From NCBI GenBank assembly GCA_025359045.1, contig JANYHN010000021.1, positions 62,001-126,000 of the forward strand: 64,000 bases of DNA, written 5' to 3'. This document shows, piece after piece, positions 10,025 to 17,752 of this stretch (positions within the stretch are counted from its first letter, which is position 1; each line of letters starts with the position of its first letter). The translations under genes were made by a program, and so were the position numbers. This DNA is from Hyphomicrobiales bacterium (GTDB lineage: Bacteria; Pseudomonadota; Alphaproteobacteria; Rhizobiales; Aestuariivirgaceae). Below the pieces are notes generated by a model. That model was given only the letters and a program-made list of their open reading frames with translations. It did no database searches and was not told the DNA's origin.

Positions 10025-10362
10025 CAACTGCCTCGGTAAGTCGAATAGCCAAAAGGCGACAACAATAACGGCACGTGGAAATGTTGCGAAGCTTCTGCAA
10101 TACCAAAACGAATGGGTATGACATCGAGAAACAATGGCTCGGCTAAATTGGAACCCAGCATACGCAAATAGTCGCCCGCGAAGAAACGTAGCTCATATTG
10201 GCCATTTGTGAATGCAGCACCCTCCAAGAGAGGCGCATCCGCGCGACCATCGGCATTGGTCACGACAGTTTTAAGCAATTGGTCGTTCCATACCTCAATG
10301 CGCAACCCCGCTGCCGGTTTGCCAAGTGCTGTATCCAAAACATGAGTGGTCAATTTGCCCAT
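10024..10362 (-). CDS. uraH: 5-hydroxyisourate hydrolase (transthyretin-like)
   Basis: A 112-residue transthyretin-related protein that hydrolyses 5-hydroxyisourate, the PuuD product, to OHCU. It starts [16 protein letters not shown], holding the first active-site histidine, has a central [10 protein letters not shown] segment, and ends with [17 protein letters not shown], the C-terminal tetrapeptide YRGS that marks hydrolases and is absent from transthyretin. I chose ATG 10362 because AAGG lies 8 bases upstream; a GTG nine bases earlier would directly abut that ribosome-binding site. It is the first gene of the purine operon, so the promoter probably lies in the 71 bases up to the sulfotransferase stop or further upstream. 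Confidence 0.93.
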   Translation of the reverse strand: MGKLTTHVLDTALGKPAAGLRIEVWNDQLLKTVVTNADGRADAPLLEGAAFTNGQYELRFFAGDYLRMLGSNLAEPLFLDVIPIRFGIAEASQHFHVPLLLSPFGYSTYRGS

Positions 10363-10433
10363 CGTAAACACCTTAGAATTTTGACCAAGTGATCACAAGT
10401 CTATGGCTAAGACAAGGTTTAGCAGTGTCGCTG

Positions 10434-12089
10434 CTAGCTTAAATCGGCCAAATCACCCAATGCAGTGATTAAAGGCCCCAGATGTTTCTCATAAGGCTTC
10501 CAGCGTTTCATCGAACTCTTATAAATGGGCTGGCGCACCTGCCATCGGCTGATGGTGGTGACTGTGCGTTCATTTTTGGTATAATTCAAGCAGGCATCAT
10601 CCCATTCCAACCCGCAATGCGCGATTAGTTTGCGTGACTGTTCTTCTTGATTTTCAACCAAAGTTTCATATTGGTTATCAAAAATCCGTCCCGGCAGAAC
10701 TTTGTTCCAGTGGGCCATGAGCCGATTATAGGCGCGGTAATAGCGACCAAGCTTTTCGAGATCAGCATTGTAAGCATGGGCGTCGCTGAACGCGTTCATA
10801 TAGCAGGAGAGGCAGTTATCAATCGCATCACGCTTGCAATGAATGATAGTGGCGTTGGGAAAGAGTAGAGCGATAAGGCCAACATATTCGAAATTATGTG
10901 GCATTTTGTCGGTGATGCGTTGGGCTTCATGCGAGTAATGTGCAAGGTGCTTCAGGTATCGCTGCGCCGAAAGGCGCGACTCGTCCGTTGTCAACTTTAA
11001 AAGCTTATCACTAAAACGCGCGCCGGATTTATGATTGTCACCAAAGCCCCGCGCGATGGTGGAAATTTCTGATAGTTCGCCCGCCCCCATTACCAGAGGA
11101 TGACTCGAAATAATCTGTTCGGTCAACGTGGTGCCAGAGCGCGGCATGCCCACAATGAATACGGGCTTTTTCGAAGCCTCGCCAAAATTCTTGCGGGTTG
11201 AAAGAAACAACTGGTTGAAAAGTTCGCAAAATTCATCAACGCGCTTTTCATAACGATTGATATCGTAGTGCGCAGCTGATACCGCCTTGGCCTTCTGAAA
11301 AAAACCCATGGCATCATCATTGATCTTTGCGTCATTGCTCATCTTTGCAGCCGCGTAATAAAGTAATGCCCTTTCTTCCTCGCTATATTCAGGATTTTCG
11401 ATCTCTGTTTTCACTGCCATGAGTTCTGGCGATGTGGCAGAAAACTTCCGCGTTGAAGATAGGCTTTGATATGAATGCGGCACTGCAATGCGTTTGGCAA
11501 TTGTTGCCTTGATGAAAGGTTCAGCCTCATCCATTCGGCCAAGATTAATCAAAGCATCTACATAGGCGACGCGGCCATTCGGGTTGACGTCATCCATGCC
11601 CAATGACTTGACCGCAAATTGAAGCGCCTCTTTGCCGCGCCCCATGCGATTATAACAAGTGGCAACCAGCGCGATGGTCTCTATCTGACTAGGTTTCAGA
11701 TCGAGCGCACGCCGCAAATGCGGAACGGCATGATGATAATCGTGCAGAGAGATTAGAGCGCTCGCAATATTGTGGCGGATCAAGGGGTCTTTGGGCAGTC
11801 CCTTGACTGCTTTTTCAAAAAACTCCACTGCCACGGCAAAGTCTTCAGCTTCTATGGCAATAGTTCCCATCAGGTTATTGGCCTCGGGCATATCAGGCGC
11901 CTGAGCCAAAACCGTTTGATAATAGCGCTCGGCTTCCAAAAATTTGCCCGAACGCTGCAAGTCCATGCCCACTTGCAAAAGTTGCAATAGCCGGTTGCGA
12001 TCCAATGGTTTTGTTTTGGCCAAACGCAAGGGGGCAGTAAAGTTACTGAAGGCTGGGCCGATTGGTGTTGGAACAGGAAATTTGGGCAT
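10434..12089 (-). CDS. TPR-repeat sulfotransferase
   Basis: A 551-residue two-part protein. Residues about 30-200 contain tetratricopeptide repeats (for example GKFLEAERYYQTVLAQAPD and the following LMGTIAIEAEDFAVAVEFF). From about residue 310 it is a PAPS-dependent sulfotransferase with the 5'-phosphosulfate loop VGMPRSGTTL (313-322) and a 3'-phosphate-binding region IIHCKRDAIDNCLS. Such TPR-sulfotransferases are common in Alphaproteobacteria; their acceptors (glycans, lipids or proteins) are mostly unknown. It has no signal peptide. It lies 71 bases upstream of uraH on the same strand, so weak co-transcription with purine genes is possible but not suggested by function. Confidence 0.85.
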   Translation of the reverse strand: MPKFPVPTPIGPAFSNFTAPLRLAKTKPLDRNRLLQLLQVGMDLQRSGKFLEAERYYQTVLAQAPDMPEANNLMGTIAIEAEDFAVAVEFFEKAVKGLPKDPLIRHNIASALISLHDYHHAVPHLRRALDLKPSQIETIALVATCYNRMGRGKEALQFAVKSLGMDDVNPNGRVAYVDALINLGRMDEAEPFIKATIAKRIAVPHSYQSLSSTRKFSATSPELMAVKTEIENPEYSEEERALLYYAAAKMSNDAKINDDAMGFFQKAKAVSAAHYDINRYEKRVDEFCELFNQLFLSTRKNFGEASKKPVFIVGMPRSGTTLTEQIISSHPLVMGAGELSEISTIARGFGDNHKSGARFSDKLLKLTTDESRLSAQRYLKHLAHYSHEAQRITDKMPHNFEYVGLIALLFPNATIIHCKRDAIDNCLSCYMNAFSDAHAYNADLEKLGRYYRAYNRLMAHWNKVLPGRIFDNQYETLVENQEEQSRKLIAHCGLEWDDACLNYTKNERTVTTISRWQVRQPIYKSSMKRWKPYEKHLGPLITALGDLADLS

Positions 12090-12100
12090 GATCCAGTTAT

Positions 12101-12129
12101 AACAAAACCCCGGCTTTGTGAACCGGGGT
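12101..12129 (-). terminator. Rho-independent terminator after the outer-membrane protein gene
   Basis: On the minus strand the sequence forms a stem ACCCCGG/CCGGGGT (12123-12129 with 12107-12113) with a 9-base loop, followed by TTTTGTT. It lies just downstream of the outer-membrane protein stop codon at 12159 and immediately before the sulfotransferase start, so it separates the two transcripts. Confidence 0.75.
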
Positions 12130-12158
12130 CTCGAATTCTTGTTTTCTAAAAACCCGAA

Positions 12159-12818
12159 CTAGAAATTAAATGTCAAACCAATCTGCACATTATGTGAGGC
12201 AAATGTATTTCCGGTAACATCGGGGAACCCAGTGAACTTTTGAGTAAAATTCGGAATATCTTTGAAGCGGTAACCAATATCCAGATCAATTTTGTCGCTC
12301 AAGGCATATTTTGCACCAACGCCCAGTTGGAACGCAAGCTGTACCGGCGTATCAGAATTAACCCCACCGTTGGCGGTAAAGTCTTGGTTTGGCAATCCCA
12401 CCCCCAAACCACCACCGATATATGGTGTAAATGCACTCTCCGACTTAAAATCATACCAAACGTTGCCGAGTATATAAGTAGCGCTCAATTGGCCTTGAGC
12501 TGGCGAAAACGGACTACCGCTGCTCGAAATTGAATTGACTGACCAACTCGCGTGAGACAACTCTAGTTCTGCACGGAAATTGTCGTTCAGATGTGCGCCA
12601 ATAGCGCCACCAAAAATATAGCCCAAATTCGTTCTAACGCTTAGAGAAGTGCCGGAAGAAAACCCATTCACGTCATTTAAAAAGCTCGCGCCACCGAATA
12701 CGCTGACGTAGATTGGTGATCTTTCTGGAGCAATTGGATCAGCTGCACTGGCCGAACTATAGGTGAATGCGACTGCTGCTAAAGCCACACTTGTTAATAA
12801 GATAAATTTTGATTTCAT
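12159..12818 (-). CDS. Outer-membrane beta-barrel protein (porin/OmpA-like barrel)
   Basis: A 219-residue exported protein. Residues 1-26 form a signal peptide ending in SSASA before AD, and the mature part has alternating amphipathic strands, many aromatic girdle residues, the glycine-rich YIGGGLGVGLP, and ends in the terminal aromatic residue LTFNF typical of outer-membrane barrels. The segment GVGAKYALSDKIDLDIGYRF is typical of the alphaproteobacterial OMP_b-brl family (Omp25/Omp31 relatives). The ATG at 12818 (MKSKF) is preferred over the longer frame because the signal peptide then has a normal n-region. No ligand or function can be read from the sequence. Confidence 0.8.
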   Translation of the reverse strand: MKSKFILLTSVALAAVAFTYSSASAADPIAPERSPIYVSVFGGASFLNDVNGFSSGTSLSVRTNLGYIFGGAIGAHLNDNFRAELELSHASWSVNSISSSGSPFSPAQGQLSATYILGNVWYDFKSESAFTPYIGGGLGVGLPNQDFTANGGVNSDTPVQLAFQLGVGAKYALSDKIDLDIGYRFKDIPNFTQKFTGFPDVTGNTFASHNVQIGLTFNF

Positions 12819-13052
12819 CGTGATGGTGCCCAATTCATTTAAAGTGACTACCGCTATACTCTAAATAAAGCCTTAAAGTGGCCACTGTCAATGATTTTTC
12901 TCAATTATATTCACAGTTTAACCGCAACCAAAAGATGTGTCAAAACTGTGGCGCACCCAAAGCGATTGATCGCTCCACATTTTTCCAGTGCTTGATTTTG
13001 AAGCCATTCCGGTTCAAAGGAGGCGCCAATTGGTAATTTGACAAGGAATCTA

Positions 13053-13274
13053 ATGGCTAAAGAAGAATTGCTGGAGTTTGAGGGCACGGTTGCCGAACTT
13101 CTGCCGAATGCAACATTTCGTGTGAAGCTTGACCATAACGCTCACGAAATTATTGCTCACACCTCTGGAAAAATGCGTAAAAACCGCATCCGCGTTCTGG
13201 CGGGTGACCGGGTTATGGTTGAAATGACGCCCTATGATCTGACCAAGGGCCGCATCAATTATCGGTTTAAATAA
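13053..13274 (+). CDS. infA: Translation initiation factor IF-1
   Basis: A 73-residue OB-fold protein beginning [20 protein letters not shown] and containing [19 protein letters not shown] and the closing [11 protein letters not shown], the invariant IF-1 pattern. The ATG at 13053 is preceded by AAGGA; a frame starting 15 bases earlier lacks family support. Its TAA stop overlaps the maf ATG by one base. The infA-maf-yacG order is typical of Rhizobiales. The 234 bases upstream, divergent from the outer-membrane protein gene, must hold both promoters. Confidence 0.97.
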   Translation: MAKEELLEFEGTVAELLPNATFRVKLDHNAHEIIAHTSGKMRKNRIRVLAGDRVMVEMTPYDLTKGRINYRFK

Positions 13275-13912
13275 TGGCTGTCGCGGGTGCCAAGCTTGTT
13301 CTGGCCAGCGCTTCACCGCGTCGCTTGAGCTTGCTTGACCGCATCGGCCTCACACCTGATTTGCTCAATCCATCAGATGTCGATGAAACGCCTTTAAAGC
13401 GCGAAACACCGAGACGCTTGTCAATCCGCCTCGCGGATGCCAAGGCCGATAAGGCCAGAGACATGCCGATGGTGAAGGCCTTGGGGGATAGTGTTTTTGT
13501 TCTGGCTGCTGATACAGTTGTGGGTCTTGGTCGGCGCATTTTGCCTAAGGCTGAAACTTACCAGGAAGCCAAAGACTGTTTAAATTTGCTCTCTGGCCGT
13601 TCGCATTGGGTCTACTCTTCAGTCACGGTCATTGCCCCCGGCGGTAAAAAATCTTCGCGCTGCGTGGAAACCAAAATCCGCTTTAAACGCTTTTCGCGCG
13701 ACGATATTGAAAGCTATTTGAAATCTGAAGAATGGCGCGGCAAGGCCGGTGGTTATGCTATTCAGGGCCGTGCCGAGGCGTTCGTGCGTTATATGGCTGG
13801 CTCGCATTCAGCCGTGATTGGTCTTCCACTTTACGAAACCGTGTTGCTTTTGGAAGGTGCTGGTTTTCCTGTGCAACATAAGTGGATGACCCAGCCCATT
13901 AGTGATTTGTGA
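13274..13912 (+). CDS. maf: Maf-like nucleoside triphosphate pyrophosphatase
   Basis: A 212-residue Maf/YceF/YhdE family protein that hydrolyses non-canonical or modified nucleoside triphosphates, mainly m7GTP or dTTP/UTP depending on subgroup. It starts LVLASASPRRLSLLDRIG, the hallmark Maf motif, and has LAADTVVGLGRRIL with the catalytic aspartate and GGYAIQGRAEAFVRYMAGS. Coupled to infA (TAATG) and to yacG (TGATG). Confidence 0.93.
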   Translation: MAVAGAKLVLASASPRRLSLLDRIGLTPDLLNPSDVDETPLKRETPRRLSIRLADAKADKARDMPMVKALGDSVFVLAADTVVGLGRRILPKAETYQEAKDCLNLLSGRSHWVYSSVTVIAPGGKKSSRCVETKIRFKRFSRDDIESYLKSEEWRGKAGGYAIQGRAEAFVRYMAGSHSAVIGLPLYETVLLLEGAGFPVQHKWMTQPISDL

Positions 13913-14100
13913 TGGCTGAAATTATACCTCTAAGGCCGCGCAAGCCTTGCCCGATCTGCAAAAAGCCTTCCTCACAAAAATTCCATCCATTCTGTTCTAA
14001 CCGCTGCGCCAATGAAGATTTAAATTCTTGGTTGGGTGGCAAATACTCCATCCCCGTCGTTGAAGATGAAGACGAAGACGGCCAAGACGGGTTGGCTTAA
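13912..14100 (+). CDS. yacG: DNA gyrase inhibitor YacG (zinc-binding)
   Basis: A 62-residue zinc-ribbon protein with CPICKKP and FCSNRCANEDLNSWL, giving the four conserved cysteines and the downstream DL--WL of YacG, followed by an acidic tail rich in Asp/Glu. YacG binds the GyrB C-terminal region and inhibits gyrase in E. coli. I use ATG 13912, which overlaps the maf stop, rather than the GTG three bases earlier. Confidence 0.9.
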   Translation: MAEIIPLRPRKPCPICKKPSSQKFHPFCSNRCANEDLNSWLGGKYSIPVVEDEDEDGQDGLA

Positions 14101-14244
14101 TTCAATTTCCACAGCACTGAGAAGTCGGTCGACTTTTATCATGTACTGCTCTAAGAGCTTGGCCTTAGCGGATGGGATAAAGGCCCACGCAAGAGCTAAA
14201 TTGCATCCGAAAATAACGATATGCTTCAGGGAGGAAGCTTCATA

Positions 14245-16167
14245 ATGTCTAGTGCATCAACAATGCCTTCAAAAGGCATGACCAAAGACGAGAAATTCGT
14301 CATATTGGCTTCATCTACGGGAACCGTGTTCGAGTGGTATGATTTCTATCTCTACGCAACGCTCACCCCATTTTTCGCAGCTTTCTTTTTTCCGCCAGAT
14401 AACCCCACTTGGGCTTTGCTCGGCGCCCTTGGTGCCTATGCGGCAGGCTTTCTTGTACGCCCGTTTGGTGCCTTGTTTTTTGGCCGATTAGGCGATCTTG
14501 TTGGCCGCAAATACACATTCCTCGTCACCATTATGGTGATGGGCATTTCAACATTCTTGGTGGGTTGCTTGCCGTCTTACGCAAGCATCGGCGGCTTGGC
14601 TCCGGTTCTGTTGCTGATCATTCGCTTGACACAAGGCTTGGCGTTGGGTGGCGAATATGGTGGTGCTGCAACTTATGTGGCAGAGCATGCACAAAATGGC
14701 CGCCGAGGTTATGCGACCAGCTGGATTCAAACCACGGCAACCATCGGCTTTTTTATGTCGCTGATCGTGATCGGTGGTTTGCGCTGGTATTCTGATCCAG
14801 CGTGGTTCAAGGACGGCACAGGTGGTATCATCGCGGGCTGGCGCATTCCGTTCCTCGCTTCAATCATTCTTTTGGCTTTCTCGGTTTGGATTCGTTTGAA
14901 GTTAAACGAGTCACCTGTGTTCCAAAAGATGAAAGATGAGGGCCGTGGCTCCAAAACCCCGATCCGTGACTCGTTCTTCAAATACCCCAACAACAAATAC
15001 GCATTGCTCGCTTTGCTGGGTGCCACTATGGGCCAAGGCGTTGTGTGGTATACCGCACAATTCTATGCGCTGTTCTTTATCAATGGCCCCCTGAAAGCAG
15101 ATTGGTGGGTTGGTTACGTCGTCGTAGGCGTTGCTGTTCTCTTGGCCACACCGCTGTTTGTTTTCTTCGGTAAGCTCTCTGATAAAATTGGCCGTTTGAA
15201 AATCATTTTGGCGGGCTGTGCGTTAGCTGCAATTTGCTATTTGCCGACCACAGGCATATCACTGTTCCACATGTTGGCGCGGGCCGTGAATCCAGAACTG
15301 GCAGCCTTCAATGACACAAGTCCGGCAAAGTTAATTGTGACGGCTGATCCAGCGCAATGCCATTTCACCATCTTCCCAATCAAGGGTTGGACGACGGAAG
15401 GTGACTGCGACAGGGGCAAAGCCATCCTGACATCAAATGGCATTTCATTCACGTCTGTGGATGGTGCTGCAGGTTCCAAGGTTAGTTTTCAGGCAGGTGA
15501 CGCCAAGGTGGAAGGCACATCGCCTTATGCTTGGCAGAAGGCATTGGCGGATGCGGGCTATCCGCATTTCAAATTGGCTGAAGCTGATTTGACGCTGACC
15601 AAGGAGCAATCTGATGCGTTGGTAAAAGCACAAGCTGATAAAAAAACTGCCACCGAAGTTAAAGATGCTGCTGCAACCAAGACAGCAAATACTGCCATTG
15701 AGGCCGTTGTTAATGGCTTGCGTAAGGCGGCAGATCCGGCTGCGAAGCCAGTTGCTGCAGTCAATGCCATTGCCGACGCTGTTGTCGCCGCAGATGGAAC
15801 GGCTACGGTGCATGTGGGAGAAATCAAAACCACTACGGCCAAACCCTTGAGCTTTGCTCAATATGTGCAATCGATCCTGATTGTGTTTGTAATGATGGTT
15901 TTCACCACCATGGTTTATGGCCCTATTGCTGCATTTTTGGTGGAAATGTTCCCCTCTAATGTGCGCTATACCTCGATGTCGTTGCCCTATCATATCGGTA
16001 ATGGCTGGTTTGGCGGCATGCTGCCATTGTTCGCCACGGCTTATGTGGCCTATACAGGCAACATCTATGCAGGCTTATGGTATCCCGTGGTGTTCGCCGC
16101 TATTACGGCGGTGGTGGGTTTCTTGTTCCTGAAAGAAACCAAAGATGTGGATATCGCCAAAACTTAA
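14245..16167 (+). CDS. MHS-family major facilitator with a large periplasmic insertion
   Basis: A 640-residue transporter of the metabolite:H+ symporter (MHS) branch of the major facilitator superfamily. The start is fixed by AGGGAGGA 10 bases upstream. Motifs include FEWYDFYLY in helix 1, FFGRLGDLVGRKYTF between helices 2 and 3, and LALGGEYGGAATYVAEHA in helix 4. Twelve helices can be placed, but about 190 hydrophilic Ala/Thr/Lys-rich residues (about 345-530) interrupt helices 9 and 10, a loop expected to be periplasmic. The insert has two cysteines in QCHFTIFPIKGWTTEGDC that could form a disulfide. MHS proteins carry dicarboxylates, proline, shikimate or similar; substrate unknown here. It stands alone between yacG and a strong terminator. 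Confidence 0.85.
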   Translation: MSSASTMPSKGMTKDEKFVILASSTGTVFEWYDFYLYATLTPFFAAFFFPPDNPTWALLGALGAYAAGFLVRPFGALFFGRLGDLVGRKYTFLVTIMVMGISTFLVGCLPSYASIGGLAPVLLLIIRLTQGLALGGEYGGAATYVAEHAQNGRRGYATSWIQTTATIGFFMSLIVIGGLRWYSDPAWFKDGTGGIIAGWRIPFLASIILLAFSVWIRLKLNESPVFQKMKDEGRGSKTPIRDSFFKYPNNKYALLALLGATMGQGVVWYTAQFYALFFINGPLKADWWVGYVVVGVAVLLATPLFVFFGKLSDKIGRLKIILAGCALAAICYLPTTGISLFHMLARAVNPELAAFNDTSPAKLIVTADPAQCHFTIFPIKGWTTEGDCDRGKAILTSNGISFTSVDGAAGSKVSFQAGDAKVEGTSPYAWQKALADAGYPHFKLAEADLTLTKEQSDALVKAQADKKTATEVKDAAATKTANTAIEAVVNGLRKAADPAAKPVAAVNAIADAVVAADGTATVHVGEIKTTTAKPLSFAQYVQSILIVFVMMVFTTMVYGPIAAFLVEMFPSNVRYTSMSLPYHIGNGWFGGMLPLFATAYVAYTGNIYAGLWYPVVFAAITAVVGFLFLKETKDVDIAKT

Positions 16168-16181
16168 TTAAAACACCAATC

Positions 16182-16212
16182 GAAACCCCGCTTTTTAGCG
16201 GGGTTTCTTTTT
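16182..16212 (+). terminator. Strong rho-independent terminator after the MHS transporter
   Basis: GAAACCCCGCT and AGCGGGGTTTC form an 11-base-pair stem with a TTTT loop, followed directly by a T-rich tract (TTTTTG). It is 14 bases after the transporter stop codon. Confidence 0.92.
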
Positions 16213-16272
16213 GTATGAAACCCAGTTGCAACGGCACAACTGTTCACCTATACAGCCCGTCACCAAACGACA

Positions 16273-16290
16273 AATTCCTCGTGAGGAATT
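16273..16290. repeat. Perfect inverted repeat just upstream of tRNA-Phe
   Basis: AATTCCTC, two bases, then GAGGAATT: an 18-base palindrome ending 10 bases before the tRNA. It could be a transcriptional or processing signal, or a protein-binding site; nothing in the sequence decides. Confidence 0.5.
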
Positions 16291-16299
16291 CGCCTGGAT

Positions 16300-16375
16300 G
16301 CCCGAGTAGCTCAGTTGGTAGAGCAGCGGATTGAAAATCCGCGTGTCACTGGTTCGATTCCGGTCTCGGGCACCA
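16300..16375 (+). tRNA. tRNA-Phe (GAA)
   Basis: A 76-base cloverleaf with encoded CCA. Acceptor GCCCGAG pairs with CTCGGGC; the D arm contains AGCTCAGTTGGTAGAGC; the anticodon stem GCGGA/TCCGC encloses TTGAAAA with anticodon GAA; the T arm contains GGTTCGATTCC. A TTTTTATTATT tract follows. No duplicated 3' end or integrase is visible nearby, so it is not in use as an integration site here. Confidence 0.97.
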
Positions 16376-16407
16376 TTTTTATTATTGGCTGTTGAATTCG
16401 CCTGCTT

Positions 16408-17601
16408 TTAATCGCTGCCAAAAAGGTCCCGCGTAAAAACTTTCTTTTTCACATCGAGAAGCTCGTCAGTCATACGATTGGTCACAATCACATCGGCTAT
16501 CGCTTTAAATGCGTTGAAGTCTTTGATCACCGGCGAGTTATAGAATTTGTCTTCATTCACATTCGGTTCGTAAACCACAACCTCAACACCTTTTGCCTTA
16601 ATGCGCTTCATGATGCCTTGGATGCTGGATGACCTAAAATTATCCGAACCTTTTTCCATTGCCAATCGGTAAATACCAACTGTGTTCGGATTGGTCTTTA
16701 GAATATGCTCAGCGATGAAATCTTTGCGCGTGGTGTTAGACCGGACAATCGCCTGAATTAAATTTTGTGGCACTTCGCTATAATTAGCAAGCAGCTGCTT
16801 GGTGTCTTTCGGCAAGCAATAGCCGCCATAGCCAAAGGACGGATTATTATAATGCTGACCAATGCGAGGGTCGTTGCACACACCGTCAATAATACTGCGT
16901 GTGTCTAAGCTGCGACTGAGAGCAAAACTATCAAGCTCGTTAAAAAATGCTACGCGCATCGCCAAATAGGTGTTGGAAAAGAGCTTGGTTGCTTCAGCTT
17001 CAGTTGGCCCCATGAACAAGATTTCAATATCTTGTTTATTGGCCGCATCTTGAAGAAGGCGGGCGAATTCGACTTCAGTTCCCGTCGCGCCGCCAATCAC
17101 AATACGGCTTGGATTCAGATTGTCGTGTAAGGCGCGGCCTTCGCGTAGAAACTCAGGAACAAAAAGGATGTTGGGGAAATTCAATTGCTTTTTTAAGTGT
17201 TCGGTAAAGCCTACCGGAACGGTCGAGCGAATAACGAGAGTTACATTGGGATTGACCGATATTGCAAGTTTCGCGACGGATACCACGGATGTCGTGTCGA
17301 AAAAATTTGTTTGCGGATCATAATTTGTCGGCGTCGCGATGATGATGAATTCGGCGTCAGAAAATGCGGCGGTCAAATCGGTCGTTGCCGAAAGGTCGTG
17401 ATCCTCATTGAGGAAGCGCTCAAGGTCGCCATCGGAAATGGGCGAACGACCATTGTTTACGAGTTCAATGCGGTCTTGCGAAATATCTGCAACTGTTACG
17501 GAATTAAACTTTGAGAGCAGTGCGGCATTCGACAAGCCGACATAGCCACAACCTGCAACAGCTACCTTATAACTCTTTTGCTGAGATATTCTTTGAAGCA
17601 T
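16408..17601 (-). CDS. ugd: UDP-glucose 6-dehydrogenase
   Basis: A 397-residue NAD-dependent dehydrogenase that oxidises UDP-glucose to UDP-glucuronate. The N-terminal Rossmann motif is VAVAGCGYVGLS, followed by IIIATPTNYD, RSTVPVGFTEHL and PEFLREGRALHDNLNPSR; the catalytic cysteine lies in YGGYCLPKDTKQL. The length is that of the short E. coli-type enzyme. The last third, with KGVEVVVYEPNV, is the UDP-binding domain. No good ribosome-binding site precedes the ATG at 17601. It is monocistronic. Its product could serve polysaccharide synthesis or glucuronosyl-diacylglycerol made by the glycosyltransferase about 4 kb to the right (inference). Confidence 0.92.
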   Translation of the reverse strand: MLQRISQQKSYKVAVAGCGYVGLSNAALLSKFNSVTVADISQDRIELVNNGRSPISDGDLERFLNEDHDLSATTDLTAAFSDAEFIIIATPTNYDPQTNFFDTTSVVSVAKLAISVNPNVTLVIRSTVPVGFTEHLKKQLNFPNILFVPEFLREGRALHDNLNPSRIVIGGATGTEVEFARLLQDAANKQDIEILFMGPTEAEATKLFSNTYLAMRVAFFNELDSFALSRSLDTRSIIDGVCNDPRIGQHYNNPSFGYGGYCLPKDTKQLLANYSEVPQNLIQAIVRSNTTRKDFIAEHILKTNPNTVGIYRLAMEKGSDNFRSSSIQGIMKRIKAKGVEVVVYEPNVNEDKFYNSPVIKDFNAFKAIADVIVTNRMTDELLDVKKKVFTRDLFGSD

Positions 17602-17752
17602 GCATCGAACGTGTAGAATCGACGTACGAACGTTTTATGACATCTTTGCCGCAATTGATCGACACGGCTCTTTCACAGAACCGGATTAGCCATTCCATGT
17701 TTTCGACGAGCACTCCATTCGAGTGACCCGATAAGAGTAAAAGGAACAGGCA

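Noticed and set aside
10381-10400. Palindrome GTGATCAC in front of the purine operon
   Set aside because: Eight bases only, no second copy and no known purine-regulator consensus; a promoter is expected here but I cannot place it.
15445-15993. 182-codon minus-strand frame inside the MHS transporter
   Set aside because: Mirror of the Ala/Thr-rich insert on the other strand; composition (Cys/His/Ser-rich) is that of an antisense shadow.
17602-17752. A Pho-like unit ATGTCAT upstream of ugd and CTTTCAC upstream of the ABC importer
   Set aside because: Only one good 7-base unit each; the units 11 bases away do not match, so no Pho box is claimed for these genes.
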